Source: Paenibacillus soyae (GTDB lineage Bacteria > Bacillota > Bacilli > Paenibacillales > Paenibacillaceae). Taken from it: a stretch of DNA of 64,000 nucleotides. Positions within the stretch are counted from its first letter, which is position 1. The number at the start of each line of letters is the position of its first letter. Below, in pieces: positions 1-8,760 of this stretch. The DNA lies in NCBI RefSeq assembly GCF_024623455.1, contig NZ_JANIPJ010000007.1:237763-301762 (forward strand), given 5' to 3'. A model generated the notes under the pieces. It saw only the letters and a list, made by a program, of their open reading frames with translations. It did not search any database and had not been told where the DNA came from. A program made the position numbers and the translations under genes.

Positions 1-2064
1 GATCAGCACGCCGAAGCCCTCCAGCGTGACCGCGCCCTCTACCGTACGGCCCGTCAGCAGATCCGTCTTCGCTTCGCGAAGCGTGATTGCAGCCTCCTCC
101 TCCGCATAGTTCAGCAGGAAGTACAGCGGGCCGCCGGCGTCTTCGCGGATGGCGAGCTCAACCTGCGGCGGCAGCTCGAGAACGCCGTCCGCCGGCGAGA
201 GCAGGCCGATCCGGGCGATGATCTGCGCCGCGGAAGCATCGTCGAACACGGCGCCGTAGTACCACGCTTCGCCTTGGCCGAACGTGTTGCGCGTCACGGC
301 CGGCTTGCCGGCGTAATAGTCGCTGGCGTACGTCGCTATAACCTCGGCCGACTCGCTCTCCGTCAGCAGCACGTCGTTGAAGCTGTCGGCGGCGGTCTCC
401 GAAGCGGGGACTCCGTTCGCTTCGTCCGCGAGCCAGCTCATGCGGACCGGGGTGCGGGTGCCTTTCACCATCGTGAATTCCTCGACCGAAATGCCGCACA
501 GCTTGGCGGCCGCACCCGGGAACGGGCGCATATAGCATTGGGCTCGTTCGTCCTTGTAGCCGGTCCGGCAGGCGAAGACGACGATACCGCCTTGGCTGAC
601 GTACTCCTCGAGCAGAGCCGCCGTTTCGTCCGTCATGATCGCGGCATGCGGATAGATCAGCGCTTTATAACGCTGCAGCTCCGTTAGCGTTGTCCCCTTC
701 CGAAGATAAAGGTTGTCGCTCGGAATATGCCGGCGAGTCAGCGCTTTAAACCATTCGTTGCGGCTCTTCCAATAGAACGGGCCATACCACATGTCGTATT
801 CGCCGTCCCATTCGTTGTCGTAATCCCGCACGATCGCGATCTCCGCCTTGTAGGAGGTACTGGCGATGCGCGGTCCGGCTTCGGCAAGCTCGCGGCCGAT
901 GCCTCTCGCCTCCCGGATACGCCGATTCTCCCGATTATGGTAATCGTTCAGGCCGTGCCAATACATCTCATGGCCGAATGCGGCGGTCCGCCAGCGGAAA
1001 TAGACGACCATGTTGGCCCCGTGCGCGATGGACTGGTACGTCCACAGCCTCATCTGGCCTGGCTTCGGCGACGGCATGTCCATCCGGTTCACCCAGCCGC
1101 CCGGACCCGCTTGCTGCTCCATAACGCAGAACTGCGGAGAGATGGAGCGAACCGTGCTCAGCGTCTGGCTCCAGCCCCGGTCGGCCAGCGGATTCTGCTC
1201 GTCGGGGTTCTGGGAGATCGTCGAGAACTGCGGGTAAGAATCGTAGCTGAAAAAGTCGAGCTGCTCCTCGGTAAGCCGATGGCTGTCGAGATGGCCGAAC
1301 AGACCGTTGGTTGTAATCCAATGATTAGGCGCGATTTCTCGAATCAGATCCACCTGCACCTTTGCGAAATCGATGACGCTGTCGGAAATAAACCGTTTCT
1401 CGTCCAGGTACAGATGCGGATTCGGCTGCTTGCCGGCCGTCGTCTGACGGGACAGATGCACCTGCGACCAGTCCGTGTACGTCTGGCTCCAGAATACCGT
1501 TCCCCACGCTTCGTTAAGCGCCGCGAGGCTGCCGTATTTCCGTTGCAGCCACACGCGGAACGCGGCATGGTCCGCTTCAGAATAAAACTCGGAAATCTCG
1601 CAATTGAATTCGTTGTCGATCTGCCAGCCGACGATGGCCGGATGATCGCGATAATGCTCGGCCATCTTGCGGACGACGATCGCGCACAGCTCCCGATATT
1701 TCGGGCTGTTGTAGTTGTAATGCCGCCGCAGGCCGTGCTCTATCGTTTGGCCGTTGAAATTGACGTTCAACACTTCCGGGTATTTCTGCGTGAGCCATGC
1801 AGGCGGCGTAGCCGTCGGGGTGCCCATAATGATGCGGAGTCCGTGCCGGTGCGCGGTGTCCAGGGCTCTGTCGAACAGCTCGAACGAGAAGACGCCTTCT
1901 TCAGGCTCGAAGATCGACCAGGCGAATTCGCCGACGCGGACGATCGAGATGCCGAGCTCCGCCATGCGGCGGAAATCATCCTCCCACAGCTCCTCCTTCC
2001 AGTGCTCCGGGTAGTAGCAGACGCCAAGGCTTAGCCGATCGAGCGCGTTTGTATGTTCTGTCAT
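1..2064 (-). CDS. GH42 beta-galactosidase, 3' end cut by the window edge
   Basis: The minus strand is open from ATG at 2064 to the window edge (688 codons, no stop reached). The protein begins MTEHTNALDRLSLGVCYYPE and has the GH42 layout: a TIM barrel with acid/base Glu152 in WQIDNEFN and nucleophile Glu316 in FCVMEQQAG, then a trimerisation-like domain and a short beta C-terminal domain (LNYAEEEAAITL). GH42 enzymes are usually 650-700 residues, so only a few residues are missing. It has no signal peptide, so it is cytoplasmic and hydrolyses imported beta-galactosides. The ribosome site GGGAGGA lies upstream. It is divergent from an AraC-type gene that probably controls it. Confidence 0.93.
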   Translation of the reverse strand, partial: MTEHTNALDRLSLGVCYYPEHWKEELWEDDFRRMAELGISIVRVGEFAWSIFEPEEGVFSFELFDRALDTAHRHGLRIIMGTPTATPPAWLTQKYPEVLNVNFNGQTIEHGLRRHYNYNSPKYRELCAIVVRKMAEHYRDHPAIVGWQIDNEFNCEISEFYSEADHAAFRVWLQRKYGSLAALNEAWGTVFWSQTYTDWSQVHLSRQTTAGKQPNPHLYLDEKRFISDSVIDFAKVQVDLIREIAPNHWITTNGLFGHLDSHRLTEEQLDFFSYDSYPQFSTISQNPDEQNPLADRGWSQTLSTVRSISPQFCVMEQQAGPGGWVNRMDMPSPKPGQMRLWTYQSIAHGANMVVYFRWRTAAFGHEMYWHGLNDYHNRENRRIREARGIGRELAEAGPRIASTSYKAEIAIVRDYDNEWDGEYDMWYGPFYWKSRNEWFKALTRRHIPSDNLYLRKGTTLTELQRYKALIYPHAAIMTDETAALLEEYVSQGGIVVFACRTGYKDERAQCYMRPFPGAAAKLCGISVEEFTMVKGTRTPVRMSWLADEANGVPASETAADSFNDVLLTESESAEVIATYASDYYAGKPAVTRNTFGQGEAWYYGAVFDDASAAQIIARIGLLSPADGVLELPPQVELAIREDAGGPLYFLLNYAEEEAAITLREAKTDLLTGRTVEGAVTLEGFGVLI

Positions 2065-2143
2065 CCAGGTTCCTCCCACAAGTCAAAATATTGCGATAAG
2101 TTAATCCATGCCTTAAGTGTAAATCGCTTATCAATTGCCGTAT

Positions 2144-2173
2144 ATGACAACATCTTGCGAAGTATAGTACAAT
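2144..2173 (+). promoter_or_regulatory. Candidate promoter of the AraC-type gene
   Basis: A -35-like ATGACA (2144-2149) is followed after 18 bases by TACAAT (2168-2173), 33 bases before the start at 2206. The 141-bp divergent gap is AT-rich and must also hold the beta-galactosidase promoter, for which TTTACA plus a weak -10 can be read on the minus strand. The call rests on motif match only. Confidence 0.45.
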
Positions 2174-2205
2174 ATTGCTAAAAGAGATTAGAGAGGAGGT
2201 GCGTC

Positions 2206-3054
2206 ATGCACATTCATCGCATCGTGCCGAAGCCGTCGTATCCGCTGTATGTCTGTTATCCCGATATGTTCGGCCGATACGCCGAATTCCCGCTGCATGA
2301 GGAACGCAGGGAATCGGGAGCGCTCCAGGAATACAATCTGCATCTGGTATTCGGGGGCAGCGGATATGCGGTCGGTCATGGGGGAGAGAGGGTCGAATTG
2401 AAAGCGGGGGAAGGCTTTCTGTACGCGAAGGAAGCCTTCCAGCAATACGGCTCAAGCCGGTCCGAGCCGTGGGATGTCAGATGGATTCACTTCACCGGAG
2501 CTTTGCCGTCCGGCATATTGAGAGCGGCGGACGAAGCGGGGGCGTGGTTGTTCTCGTTCTCGGGAATGACAAGAATCCGCGAGCTGACCGACCGCATGTA
2601 CGAGCTGAGCGATCCATTCGGTCTGGAGAGCGAAGCGGCCATCTCGGCTCTGTTGTACGAGCTGCTCGTCCATCTGGACCAGGATACCGAAAGCCTTACG
2701 GGTGCGGCTACGCTCCGGAAGCGGAATGAGATTCGCGAAGCGGCGGACACGATCCGCGGACGGTGCCAAGAGCCGTGGGACATCGCCCGGATGGCGGAGC
2801 TTACCGGGTACAGTCCGTACCATTTCCTCCGCTTGTTCCGCGATGTAATGGGAAGAACGCCGAACCGGTATTTGACCGAGTGCCGATTGTTGGAAGCCAA
2901 GCTGCTGCTCGCCACGACGGGGCTCGCCGTGAAGGACGTGGCGGAGCGCATCGGATTCTCGCAGGCCAGCTATTTCATCCGCGTGTTCCGCGGCGCGGAA
3001 GGCTTATCCCCGTCAGCTTATCGAGAACTTCACGGGCGCCATGGTCATTCCTAA
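2206..3054 (+). CDS. AraC-family transcriptional regulator
   Basis: This is a 282-residue protein with an N-terminal cupin-like sensing domain (about 20-150; YAVGHGGERVELKAGEGF, where AraC proteins hold sugar) and a C-terminal double helix-turn-helix (about 180-278). The recognisable core is DIARMAELTGYSPYHFLRLF and then VAERIGFSQASYFIRVFR. The ribosome site GGAGGTG precedes the ATG. Being divergent from the GH42 gene, it is most likely its activator, responding to a galactoside; that pairing is common in Paenibacillaceae but is inferred here. Confidence 0.9.
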   Translation: MHIHRIVPKPSYPLYVCYPDMFGRYAEFPLHEERRESGALQEYNLHLVFGGSGYAVGHGGERVELKAGEGFLYAKEAFQQYGSSRSEPWDVRWIHFTGALPSGILRAADEAGAWLFSFSGMTRIRELTDRMYELSDPFGLESEAAISALLYELLVHLDQDTESLTGAATLRKRNEIREAADTIRGRCQEPWDIARMAELTGYSPYHFLRLFRDVMGRTPNRYLTECRLLEAKLLLATTGLAVKDVAERIGFSQASYFIRVFRGAEGLSPSAYRELHGRHGHS

Positions 3055-3165
3055 CCGGCGTATACGGAAAACTGTCGGTGCCATCCTCGGGATTCGGTGA
3101 TAGAATGGAGCATATGTCGCCCGCCGCATAGAGCGGGACGGACCTCGGGGGGAGAGCTTGACGGA

Positions 3166-4086
3166 ATGTGGCTTACTTATTCGATTTTGGCGGCGATCGG
3201 CTTCGGCCTCAGGGGCATTCTCTATCATTGGACCAGCCAGAAGCCGCTCAGCCGCAATGCACTGCTATGCGGCACGTTCACGATGGGCGCGGTTATCAAT
3301 TTGGCGCTCGCTCTGCTGACGGATGCGGAATGGACGGCGGCTTGCCTGATCGGCATTCAAATGGGGCTGTTCTCATTCGGCGCCAACGCCAGCATGTTCA
3401 AAGGGTTCGCGGTCGGCAAGGCGTCGCTCGTAGCCATACTGACGGCCCTGCCGTCCGTCGTGGTCGTGGCCGTCGCCTATTTGTTGTGGGACGAGAGGCT
3501 GTACGCGATGCAGCTTGTTTCTTTCCTCGTGATCGTAGGCGGCGTGCTGCTCGTACGGTATTCCAATGACTTGTCGCTGCGCAATCTGCAAGGAGCGCAA
3601 TGGGGGCTGCTTGCGATGCTGCTGTTCGCGGGGAACGATCTGTCGGGCAAATGGTCGACGATCATGGAAGCATCGCTTTATCCGACCATGGTCATGATGT
3701 TCACGTCGGGCGCGGCCTGCTTCGGCTTATGGTGGCTGAAGGACCTGCGGATGCCGGCTTCCGGAGTTGCGGGAACCGTCGTCATCGCGGCGGTGGAAAC
3801 GAGCGGGCCCAAAGGCGACGCAGCGAGTCCGGCGCGCTGGAGCGATAAGCGCGCGTTCTTCGTCGGGATGGCGATCGGCATCACGAACACGGTCGGGATG
3901 ATGCTGATCATTACCGCATTCGACCTGGGCAAGGCGGGACTCGTATCGGCCGTCGTGGCGGCGAACGTGCTGCTCATGCTGTTGTACACGCGTTTCGTGG
4001 TGAAAGAGAAATTCAAGAGCACGGAGCTGGCCGGCATCGTGCTGGCGTTCGCGGGTCTAGTCTTAATGCGATTATTCGGCGAATAA
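3166..4086 (+). CDS. EamA/DMT-type membrane transporter
   Basis: The 306-residue protein consists almost wholly of hydrophobic helices (about ten), in two halves resembling EamA repeats: MWLTYSILAAIGFGLRGILY at the N-terminus and a second half ending ELAGIVLAFAGLVLMRLFGE. An upstream in-frame ATG at 3097 exists, but the residues it adds are hydrophilic and lack a good ribosome site, whereas GGGGGGAG precedes 3166. DMT carriers move small metabolites across the cytoplasmic membrane; the substrate cannot be read. A very strong terminator follows, so it is probably monocistronic. Confidence 0.8.
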   Translation: MWLTYSILAAIGFGLRGILYHWTSQKPLSRNALLCGTFTMGAVINLALALLTDAEWTAACLIGIQMGLFSFGANASMFKGFAVGKASLVAILTALPSVVVVAVAYLLWDERLYAMQLVSFLVIVGGVLLVRYSNDLSLRNLQGAQWGLLAMLLFAGNDLSGKWSTIMEASLYPTMVMMFTSGAACFGLWWLKDLRMPASGVAGTVVIAAVETSGPKGDAASPARWSDKRAFFVGMAIGITNTVGMMLIITAFDLGKAGLVSAVVAANVLLMLLYTRFVVKEKFKSTELAGIVLAFAGLVLMRLFGE

Positions 4087-4114
4087 TAATAGCGTTCATA
4101 ATAAGCTGCAAGGA

Positions 4115-4170
4115 CAAGGACTGCCTACCGGCGATAAACGCCGGTAGGCAGTCCTTGTTTTCTTTTTTTG
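4115..4170 (+). terminator. Strong intrinsic terminator after the EamA gene
   Basis: A perfect 19-bp inverted repeat (4115-4133 with 4139-4157) closes a five-base loop (ATAAA) and is followed by TTTTCTTTTTTT. Confidence 0.95.
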
Positions 4171-4251
4171 CAAGGCGCTCCTCTGGCGGGATAATAAAGG
4201 TAATGATTGGTTAAGTTACGCATAGATACCAATCAGCAGGAGAAGATATCT

Positions 4252-5499
4252 ATGCCGCATCGGAGCTTCCAGTCAGGAAGCATTAAACCCCGCTATTCCA
4301 AAGGACATATATCGGTATTCGGCATCAATTCGGTCTATCCCCGCACGCCGTGGATCGCGGCTTGGTGGTCGGCTGCTTTTCCGGGCTTCGGACACATGTT
4401 TATCGGGAAGTACATGCATGGATTTGTGCTCATTATATGGGAGCTGGTGGTCAATGGCCAATCCAATCTGAATATGGCCATTGCCTTGTCCTTTCAGGGC
4501 AGGTTCGAAGAGGCGAAGGCTGGCATCAACCAGGAGTGGGCGCTGCTTTATGTGGCGGTTTATTTATACAGCATATGGGACAGCTATCGCTGCGCCGTGG
4601 AGATCAAAAAAAGCCACGTGCTGGCCGAAATCGAAGACGCCCCGATCACGCCGTCGGATGTCAGCTTTTTTGATGTGATTGTTTTGGATAAGAAGAAGCC
4701 TATGGCCGGGTTGTTCTGGTCCTTCTTGACTCCGGGCTTGGGACAGCTGTACGGCGGCAGCACGATCGTCGGCACCTTCGTGTTGGCCTGGTGGATCTTT
4801 GTATGCTACAAGGCTCACGCCGTTCGCGCATGGCTTTATTCGTTCATAGGGGATTTTGACGGGGTTCACGCGATCGTGGATTGGCAGTGGTTTCTTTTTT
4901 TGCCTTCCATGTTCGCTTTCGCCGTTTACCAGGCCTACGCTTCCGTCGTCGAAAACAATACGTTATTCGATATCGAGCAAACACGATTTCTTAGAGTGAG
5001 GGCTGAAAATTTGGGACAACTGCACACGAGTCATACCGAAACGATACAAGTTATCGCTACCTTCGAGCACTCGCCGTTCGTGGAGATGGTCATTCACGAT
5101 ATCGAGAAGCTCGGAATACCGCACCAAAACATTGTGGCTTTGCCGCTTGAAAACCTGGAGTCGGAGACCCATATCCTTGACTCCATTCATCGGGTCGATG
5201 GCCGAAGCGTTCTGGACGGAGCCATGATGGGCGCTACGATTTTTGCGGTGCTAGGGGCTGTATACGGATTCGTCTTGCACTGGGGGCCCATTATTTGGGG
5301 GTTGATTGGCTTGGCAGGCGGTTTCATCTTGGGATTGTTGATCGAATTAGCGGTGAGCAAGAAAAAAGTGAAAGGGAGTGCGGGTCCCAAAAGCGAAGTT
5401 GTTGTTGAGGTGACGTGCGCTGCCTCCCTCCAGCACCAGTTGATTAAAGCTTTAAAATCGAGAAAGGCGAGAGGCTATATCATTATGCCTAGTCGATAG
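4252..5499 (+). CDS. Multispanning membrane protein with two TM2-like motifs and a glycine-rich C-terminal membrane domain
   Basis: A TTG at 4207 would add 15 residues, but GGAGAAG sits just before ATG 4252, giving 415 residues. Two segments resemble TM2/DUF5683-type motifs: AAFPGFGHMFIGKYMHGF near the N-terminus and FLTPGLGQLYGGSTIVGTF near residue 150, so the front half looks like an internal duplication of membrane hairpins. A soluble part follows (about 260-320), then two glycine-rich helices (MGATIFAVLGAVYGFVL and LIGLAGGFILGLLIEL). The soluble part plus glycine-zipper end recalls DUF1269-type proteins. I do not recognise a function. Neighbours give no clear context. Confidence 0.7.
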   Translation: MPHRSFQSGSIKPRYSKGHISVFGINSVYPRTPWIAAWWSAAFPGFGHMFIGKYMHGFVLIIWELVVNGQSNLNMAIALSFQGRFEEAKAGINQEWALLYVAVYLYSIWDSYRCAVEIKKSHVLAEIEDAPITPSDVSFFDVIVLDKKKPMAGLFWSFLTPGLGQLYGGSTIVGTFVLAWWIFVCYKAHAVRAWLYSFIGDFDGVHAIVDWQWFLFLPSMFAFAVYQAYASVVENNTLFDIEQTRFLRVRAENLGQLHTSHTETIQVIATFEHSPFVEMVIHDIEKLGIPHQNIVALPLENLESETHILDSIHRVDGRSVLDGAMMGATIFAVLGAVYGFVLHWGPIIWGLIGLAGGFILGLLIELAVSKKKVKGSAGPKSEVVVEVTCAASLQHQLIKALKSRKARGYIIMPSR

Positions 5500-5651
5500 A
5501 GATTTGGGAAACAACGGAAGAGAGCTGCTGGACGGTGATGGCAACCGGCCCCTTCAGCTCCTTTTTGTGTGCAAGGATTCGATTGAATCTACCAGAATGT
5601 GGTATGGTTAATATAGTAGTGACTCGGTTTACGGAATAAGGCGGGGATGAC

Positions 5652-6188
5652 TTGAAATTATATGTGGCGCGGCATGGACAGACGGAATGGAACGCGGCAG
5701 ATCGAGTATGCGGAGTGACGGATGTTGAATTAACGTCCCATGGAGTCGAACAAGCGGAGTTAATGGCCGAAAAACTAGCGGAGAAGCGGCTGGATATCAT
5801 TATATCTTCGCCGCTGAGCAGGGCAAGGAAGACGGCGGAAATCATTGCGCGGAGACTGCAAAAGGAGGCTCTTGTAGATCATAGGCTCGTTGAACAAAAT
5901 TATGGGATATTCGAAGGGGCAAACCGGAAGGACGAAAGCTTTAAGCAAGCCAAATCCCAATTCCCAAACCGATTATCCGGCGGAGAATCAATCCTTCAAG
6001 TATCCCAGCGGGTATTCAATTTGTTAGATGAGACGAAAGAGAAGTACAGGAATGAACAGGTGCTGCTCGTTTCTCACGGCAGTGTCTGCAGAGTGATACA
6101 CGCCTATTTCAACGAGCTTTTGAATGAAGAGTTTTACGCTTACTATTTGGGGAATGGCGAATGGAGAGAATACGAGTTTGAAAAATAG
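5652..6188 (+). CDS. Histidine phosphatase family protein (phosphoglycerate mutase-like)
   Basis: This 178-residue protein starts at a TTG (MKLYVARHGQTEWN), with the RHG catalytic histidine at residue 8. The second histidine is in LLVSHGSVCR, and the fold-typical SSPLSRARKTAEIIA lies between. The length suits small broad-specificity phosphatases of the GpmB/CobC type. The substrate is unknown. A gap of 140 bases separates it from the leucine-rich-repeat gene. Confidence 0.87.
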   Translation: MKLYVARHGQTEWNAADRVCGVTDVELTSHGVEQAELMAEKLAEKRLDIIISSPLSRARKTAEIIARRLQKEALVDHRLVEQNYGIFEGANRKDESFKQAKSQFPNRLSGGESILQVSQRVFNLLDETKEKYRNEQVLLVSHGSVCRVIHAYFNELLNEEFYAYYLGNGEWREYEFEK

Positions 6189-6328
6189 AATTCATATTAT
6201 GGGCGCGTCTTTGCATGAACATTGGATGGCCGATCTGGCTTGTCCGATCTTGAGGTTCGAAGGAGAACATTCGGTTAACGAGCGGGTAAGCATCGTGCTC
6301 GATTATTTGGGGAGGGGAGATACGCGGA

Positions 6329-7366
6329 ATGAGATTGTATACCGATCCTAGAGGAGAGGCTTACGAGCAAGCTATCGATTTGGCGATTAGAACCTCGGAA
6401 TGCTTTGTGCTCAAGGAGCATGTTGGTGGTTGGGCCGGCATAATGCGAAGTGGCGGCTACAACGATGTAGTGGAGGCGTTGAGGCCCTATCTGGTGAAAA
6501 CAATCGAGCTTCAGGATGCCGGCATGGACGAAATTATACAGATGCAGAGAGCGTACCGCAGCGATGCCTTTTATACCGCGGGAACCTACCACATGTACAA
6601 ATGCTGCGAAGAAAGCGGGTTAGTGCTGAAGCGAGCGGCGAACCGGCTGGCGGATTGGATCTATCCTCATTTGCCGGAAGACTTGTGCTTTTTGAAGGAA
6701 GGCGACGGGGACTATCTCTTCTCCATCGTTCATGAGAAGATGTACGGCATGGATGTGACGGAGACAGAGGCTCTCGAGCTGATGGATCGGGTTACGGGGC
6801 TTTTTCTGGAATTGGAGCGTCACCAGGATTTGGAGTATCTGCTTGACGATGCGATCAAGCATCGCACCGACAAGCTGTATATAAGCGGACATAGACTTAC
6901 GGAGCTGCCGGAGCGAATCAAGGAGTTAACGGAGCTCCGCGAGCTGGAGGTGTTCGAACAGGATCTGTACCGCCTGCCGGAAGGGCTATTCGAGCTAAGC
7001 AAGCTGGAACGGTTGGCAATCATGACGGCCGATTTGGAGGGCATTCCCGCATCCATTGCCAAGCTGAAGAGCTTGAAGGAGCTTCGCATTTATTGCGGGA
7101 GCTCGGACCGGCCCGCGCCCGGCTGGAAGGTCAAGCCGAAGGAGGAAATCAGCCTGAACCGCATTCCGCCGGAAATCGGCGAGCTTCAGATGCTGAAGGA
7201 GCTGACGATTCAATACTCCGCGATTCATAAGCTGCCTCCAGAGCTTGAGAAGCTGAAGCGGCTGCGGGTGCTGAATGTGGGAAGCTGCAAGATCAAGCGG
7301 AAGCCGGCCTTCCTTAAGCGGATGAAGCAGCTGAAACATGTAAGCGTGTCAGAGGGGTTGTATTAA
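6329..7366 (+). CDS. Leucine-rich-repeat protein with an unassigned N-terminal domain
   Basis: This is a 345-residue soluble protein without a signal peptide. Residues about 1-180 form an alpha-helical domain I do not recognise. From about 185 to the end there are 23-residue leucine-rich repeats: LPERIKELTELRELEVFEQ, LPEGLFELSKLERLAIMTA, IPASIAKLKSLKELRIYCG, IPPEIGELQMLKELTIQYS and LPPELEKLKRLRVLNVGSC. GGGAGGGGAG lies before the ATG. Such repeats make a curved protein-binding surface; the partner is unknown. Confidence 0.82.
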   Translation: MRLYTDPRGEAYEQAIDLAIRTSECFVLKEHVGGWAGIMRSGGYNDVVEALRPYLVKTIELQDAGMDEIIQMQRAYRSDAFYTAGTYHMYKCCEESGLVLKRAANRLADWIYPHLPEDLCFLKEGDGDYLFSIVHEKMYGMDVTETEALELMDRVTGLFLELERHQDLEYLLDDAIKHRTDKLYISGHRLTELPERIKELTELRELEVFEQDLYRLPEGLFELSKLERLAIMTADLEGIPASIAKLKSLKELRIYCGSSDRPAPGWKVKPKEEISLNRIPPEIGELQMLKELTIQYSAIHKLPPELEKLKRLRVLNVGSCKIKRKPAFLKRMKQLKHVSVSEGLY

Positions 7367-7389
7367 ATTTCATGTCGGGGGAAGCGAAA

Positions 7390-7437
7390 AGGGGCAGCCA
7401 AGGACGGAAAGTTGGTCCATAGCTGCCTCTTTGTCTT
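7390..7437. terminator. Terminator between convergent genes
   Basis: An imperfect stem pairs GGGGCAGC...GGAC with GTCC...GCTGCCTC and runs into TTTGTCTT on the plus strand. It lies between the convergent LRR and HAD genes. Confidence 0.65.
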
Positions 7438-7442
7438 GGTAA

Positions 7443-8300
7443 TCAGATGGTTTCTCTACGAGCTGCCGAATCCATCAGCTCAACAATAAACTGCGCGACG
7501 CCGTCATCGTTATTGCTTTGGGTATGATGCGTCGCCATTGCTGCTAGAGCGGGATGCGCGTTCGCTACCGCCACGCGGGCCCCTGCTGCTTCGAACAGGC
7601 CGATGTCGTTCAAGTTATCTCCGAACACGGTTAGCTGCTCCGGCTTGCAGCCGACGTAAGAGGCCCACTTTCGCGCGCCTTCTTTTTTGTTCGCGTCCGG
7701 ATGGCTGAATTCGAGGAAATAGTGATTATGGATGTAGTTGTCCTTCATGATGTGGATACACACGCGGTTTCCGTACTGCCCTCGAATATGGGCTTCTAGA
7801 GACTCCAGCTCCTCCAAGTAACCAATGTAGGTGATGATCAGCGTGCGGCAGGTCTCGGGACAAGTCAGCTGCTCGAGCTCCGTGAAGCGCGGATCGTTCG
7901 GGCGGCTTGCGTAGAAGGCCAAGTCGCCTGTCCGGCTCAACCGTTCGTGGAACACCTTCTCTTGGTCATCCGAATCCAGAGCGAACAGCAACGGAGTTAG
8001 CCCGTATGTTTGGCCGATGGCCACGATTTCGTTCGTAATTTCCCTCTCCAGCCAAGCGCCGTCGATGACCTGCTGCGTCAGCGGGTCGATCAGCATGGCG
8101 CCGTTGTATAGAACGAGCGGATGCTTCCAGGGAATCGCGCCGACTGCGCGGTTCGAGCTGATGTAGCTTCGCGCAGTCGCGTAACCGATGATGGCGCCGG
8201 CCTCAATGGCCTGAGTCATGACTTGCTTCGAGGCTGGCGACAATGTGGCGTCCGAACGGAGCAGCGTGCCGTCCAGGTCGGTTAGAATATAGGATGTCAT
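7443..8300 (-). CDS. HAD-superfamily (Cof-type) phosphatase
   Basis: This protein of about 285 residues starts MTSYILTDLDGTLLRSDATL; the motif I aspartates are in DLDGT. The end motif VFGDNLNDIGLFEAAG is typical of HAD subclass IIB with a C2 cap (about 80-195), the group that dephosphorylates sugar phosphates or flavin/pyridoxal cofactors. An in-frame ATG 18 codons upstream exists, but GGAGGG stands nine bases before 8300. The tandem repeat lies directly upstream, so its promoter is probably within or next to the repeat. Confidence 0.9.
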   Translation of the reverse strand: MTSYILTDLDGTLLRSDATLSPASKQVMTQAIEAGAIIGYATARSYISSNRAVGAIPWKHPLVLYNGAMLIDPLTQQVIDGAWLEREITNEIVAIGQTYGLTPLLFALDSDDQEKVFHERLSRTGDLAFYASRPNDPRFTELEQLTCPETCRTLIITYIGYLEELESLEAHIRGQYGNRVCIHIMKDNYIHNHYFLEFSHPDANKKEGARKWASYVGCKPEQLTVFGDNLNDIGLFEAAGARVAVANAHPALAAMATHHTQSNNDDGVAQFIVELMDSAARRETI

Positions 8301-8403
8301 TGCGAGATTCGCCCTCCGATTACTAATGGAATGATTATCCATACAGCATCGCACAGGGCGCGCGAGGCGTCAATATGGCGGACAGCGAGTGCGCTGCGCG
8401 GGG

Positions 8404-8660
8404 GAGTAACGATCAGAGGTGTCGTTATTGGAGCGAGCAGCGGACAAGGCGGCGTAGTAACGATCAGAGGTGACGTTATTGGAACGAACGGGCGGCCGCG
8501 CAGGACAGTAACGATCAGAGGTGTCGTTATTGGAGCGAGCGGGCGGCCACGCAGGACGGTAACGATCAAAGGTGTCGCTATTGGAGCGAGCAGGGGGCAA
8601 GGCGGCGTAGTAACGATCAGAGGTGTCGTTATTGGAGTGAGGGGGCGGCTGCCCCTCGCA
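8404..8660. repeat. Five tandem 51-bp repeats
   Basis: Units start at 8406, 8457, 8508, 8559 and 8610, exactly 51 bp apart. Each begins GTAACGATCAGAGGTGTCGT, and the first 30 bases are nearly invariant. The remaining 21 alternate between two types: CAAGGCGGCGTA-type (units 1 and 5, with a near copy in unit 4) and GCGGCC-CGCAGGAC-type (units 2 and 3). In each unit TAACGA and TCGTTA are inverted and can form a 6-bp hairpin with a nine-base loop. The period is a multiple of three, so frames stay open across it. It lies between the tatC stop and the HAD start. Confidence 0.95.
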
Positions 8661-8760
8661 TCCCGCATTGCCTCTCCTGCCTGCGTAGCGCGGCCACCCG
8701 CGCCTCCGCTTGCGGGCCCTCCCTGCGCGCCCTCCGTCCTCGCGACCCTCCCGCCGCGCG

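Noticed and set aside
727..2034. A 435-codon plus-strand open frame at the left edge
   Set aside because: It is the complement of the GH42 beta-galactosidase, whose minus-strand frame has both catalytic glutamates and family motifs.
6199..6351. A 50-codon frame overlapping the start of the leucine-rich-repeat gene
   Set aside because: It has no clear ribosome site and no recognisable family, and it overlaps the better supported ATG at 6329. It could be a decayed fragment.
8404..8660. CRISPR array
   Set aside because: The segments between the constant halves are themselves repeated, the period is a uniform 51 bp, and no cas genes are nearby.
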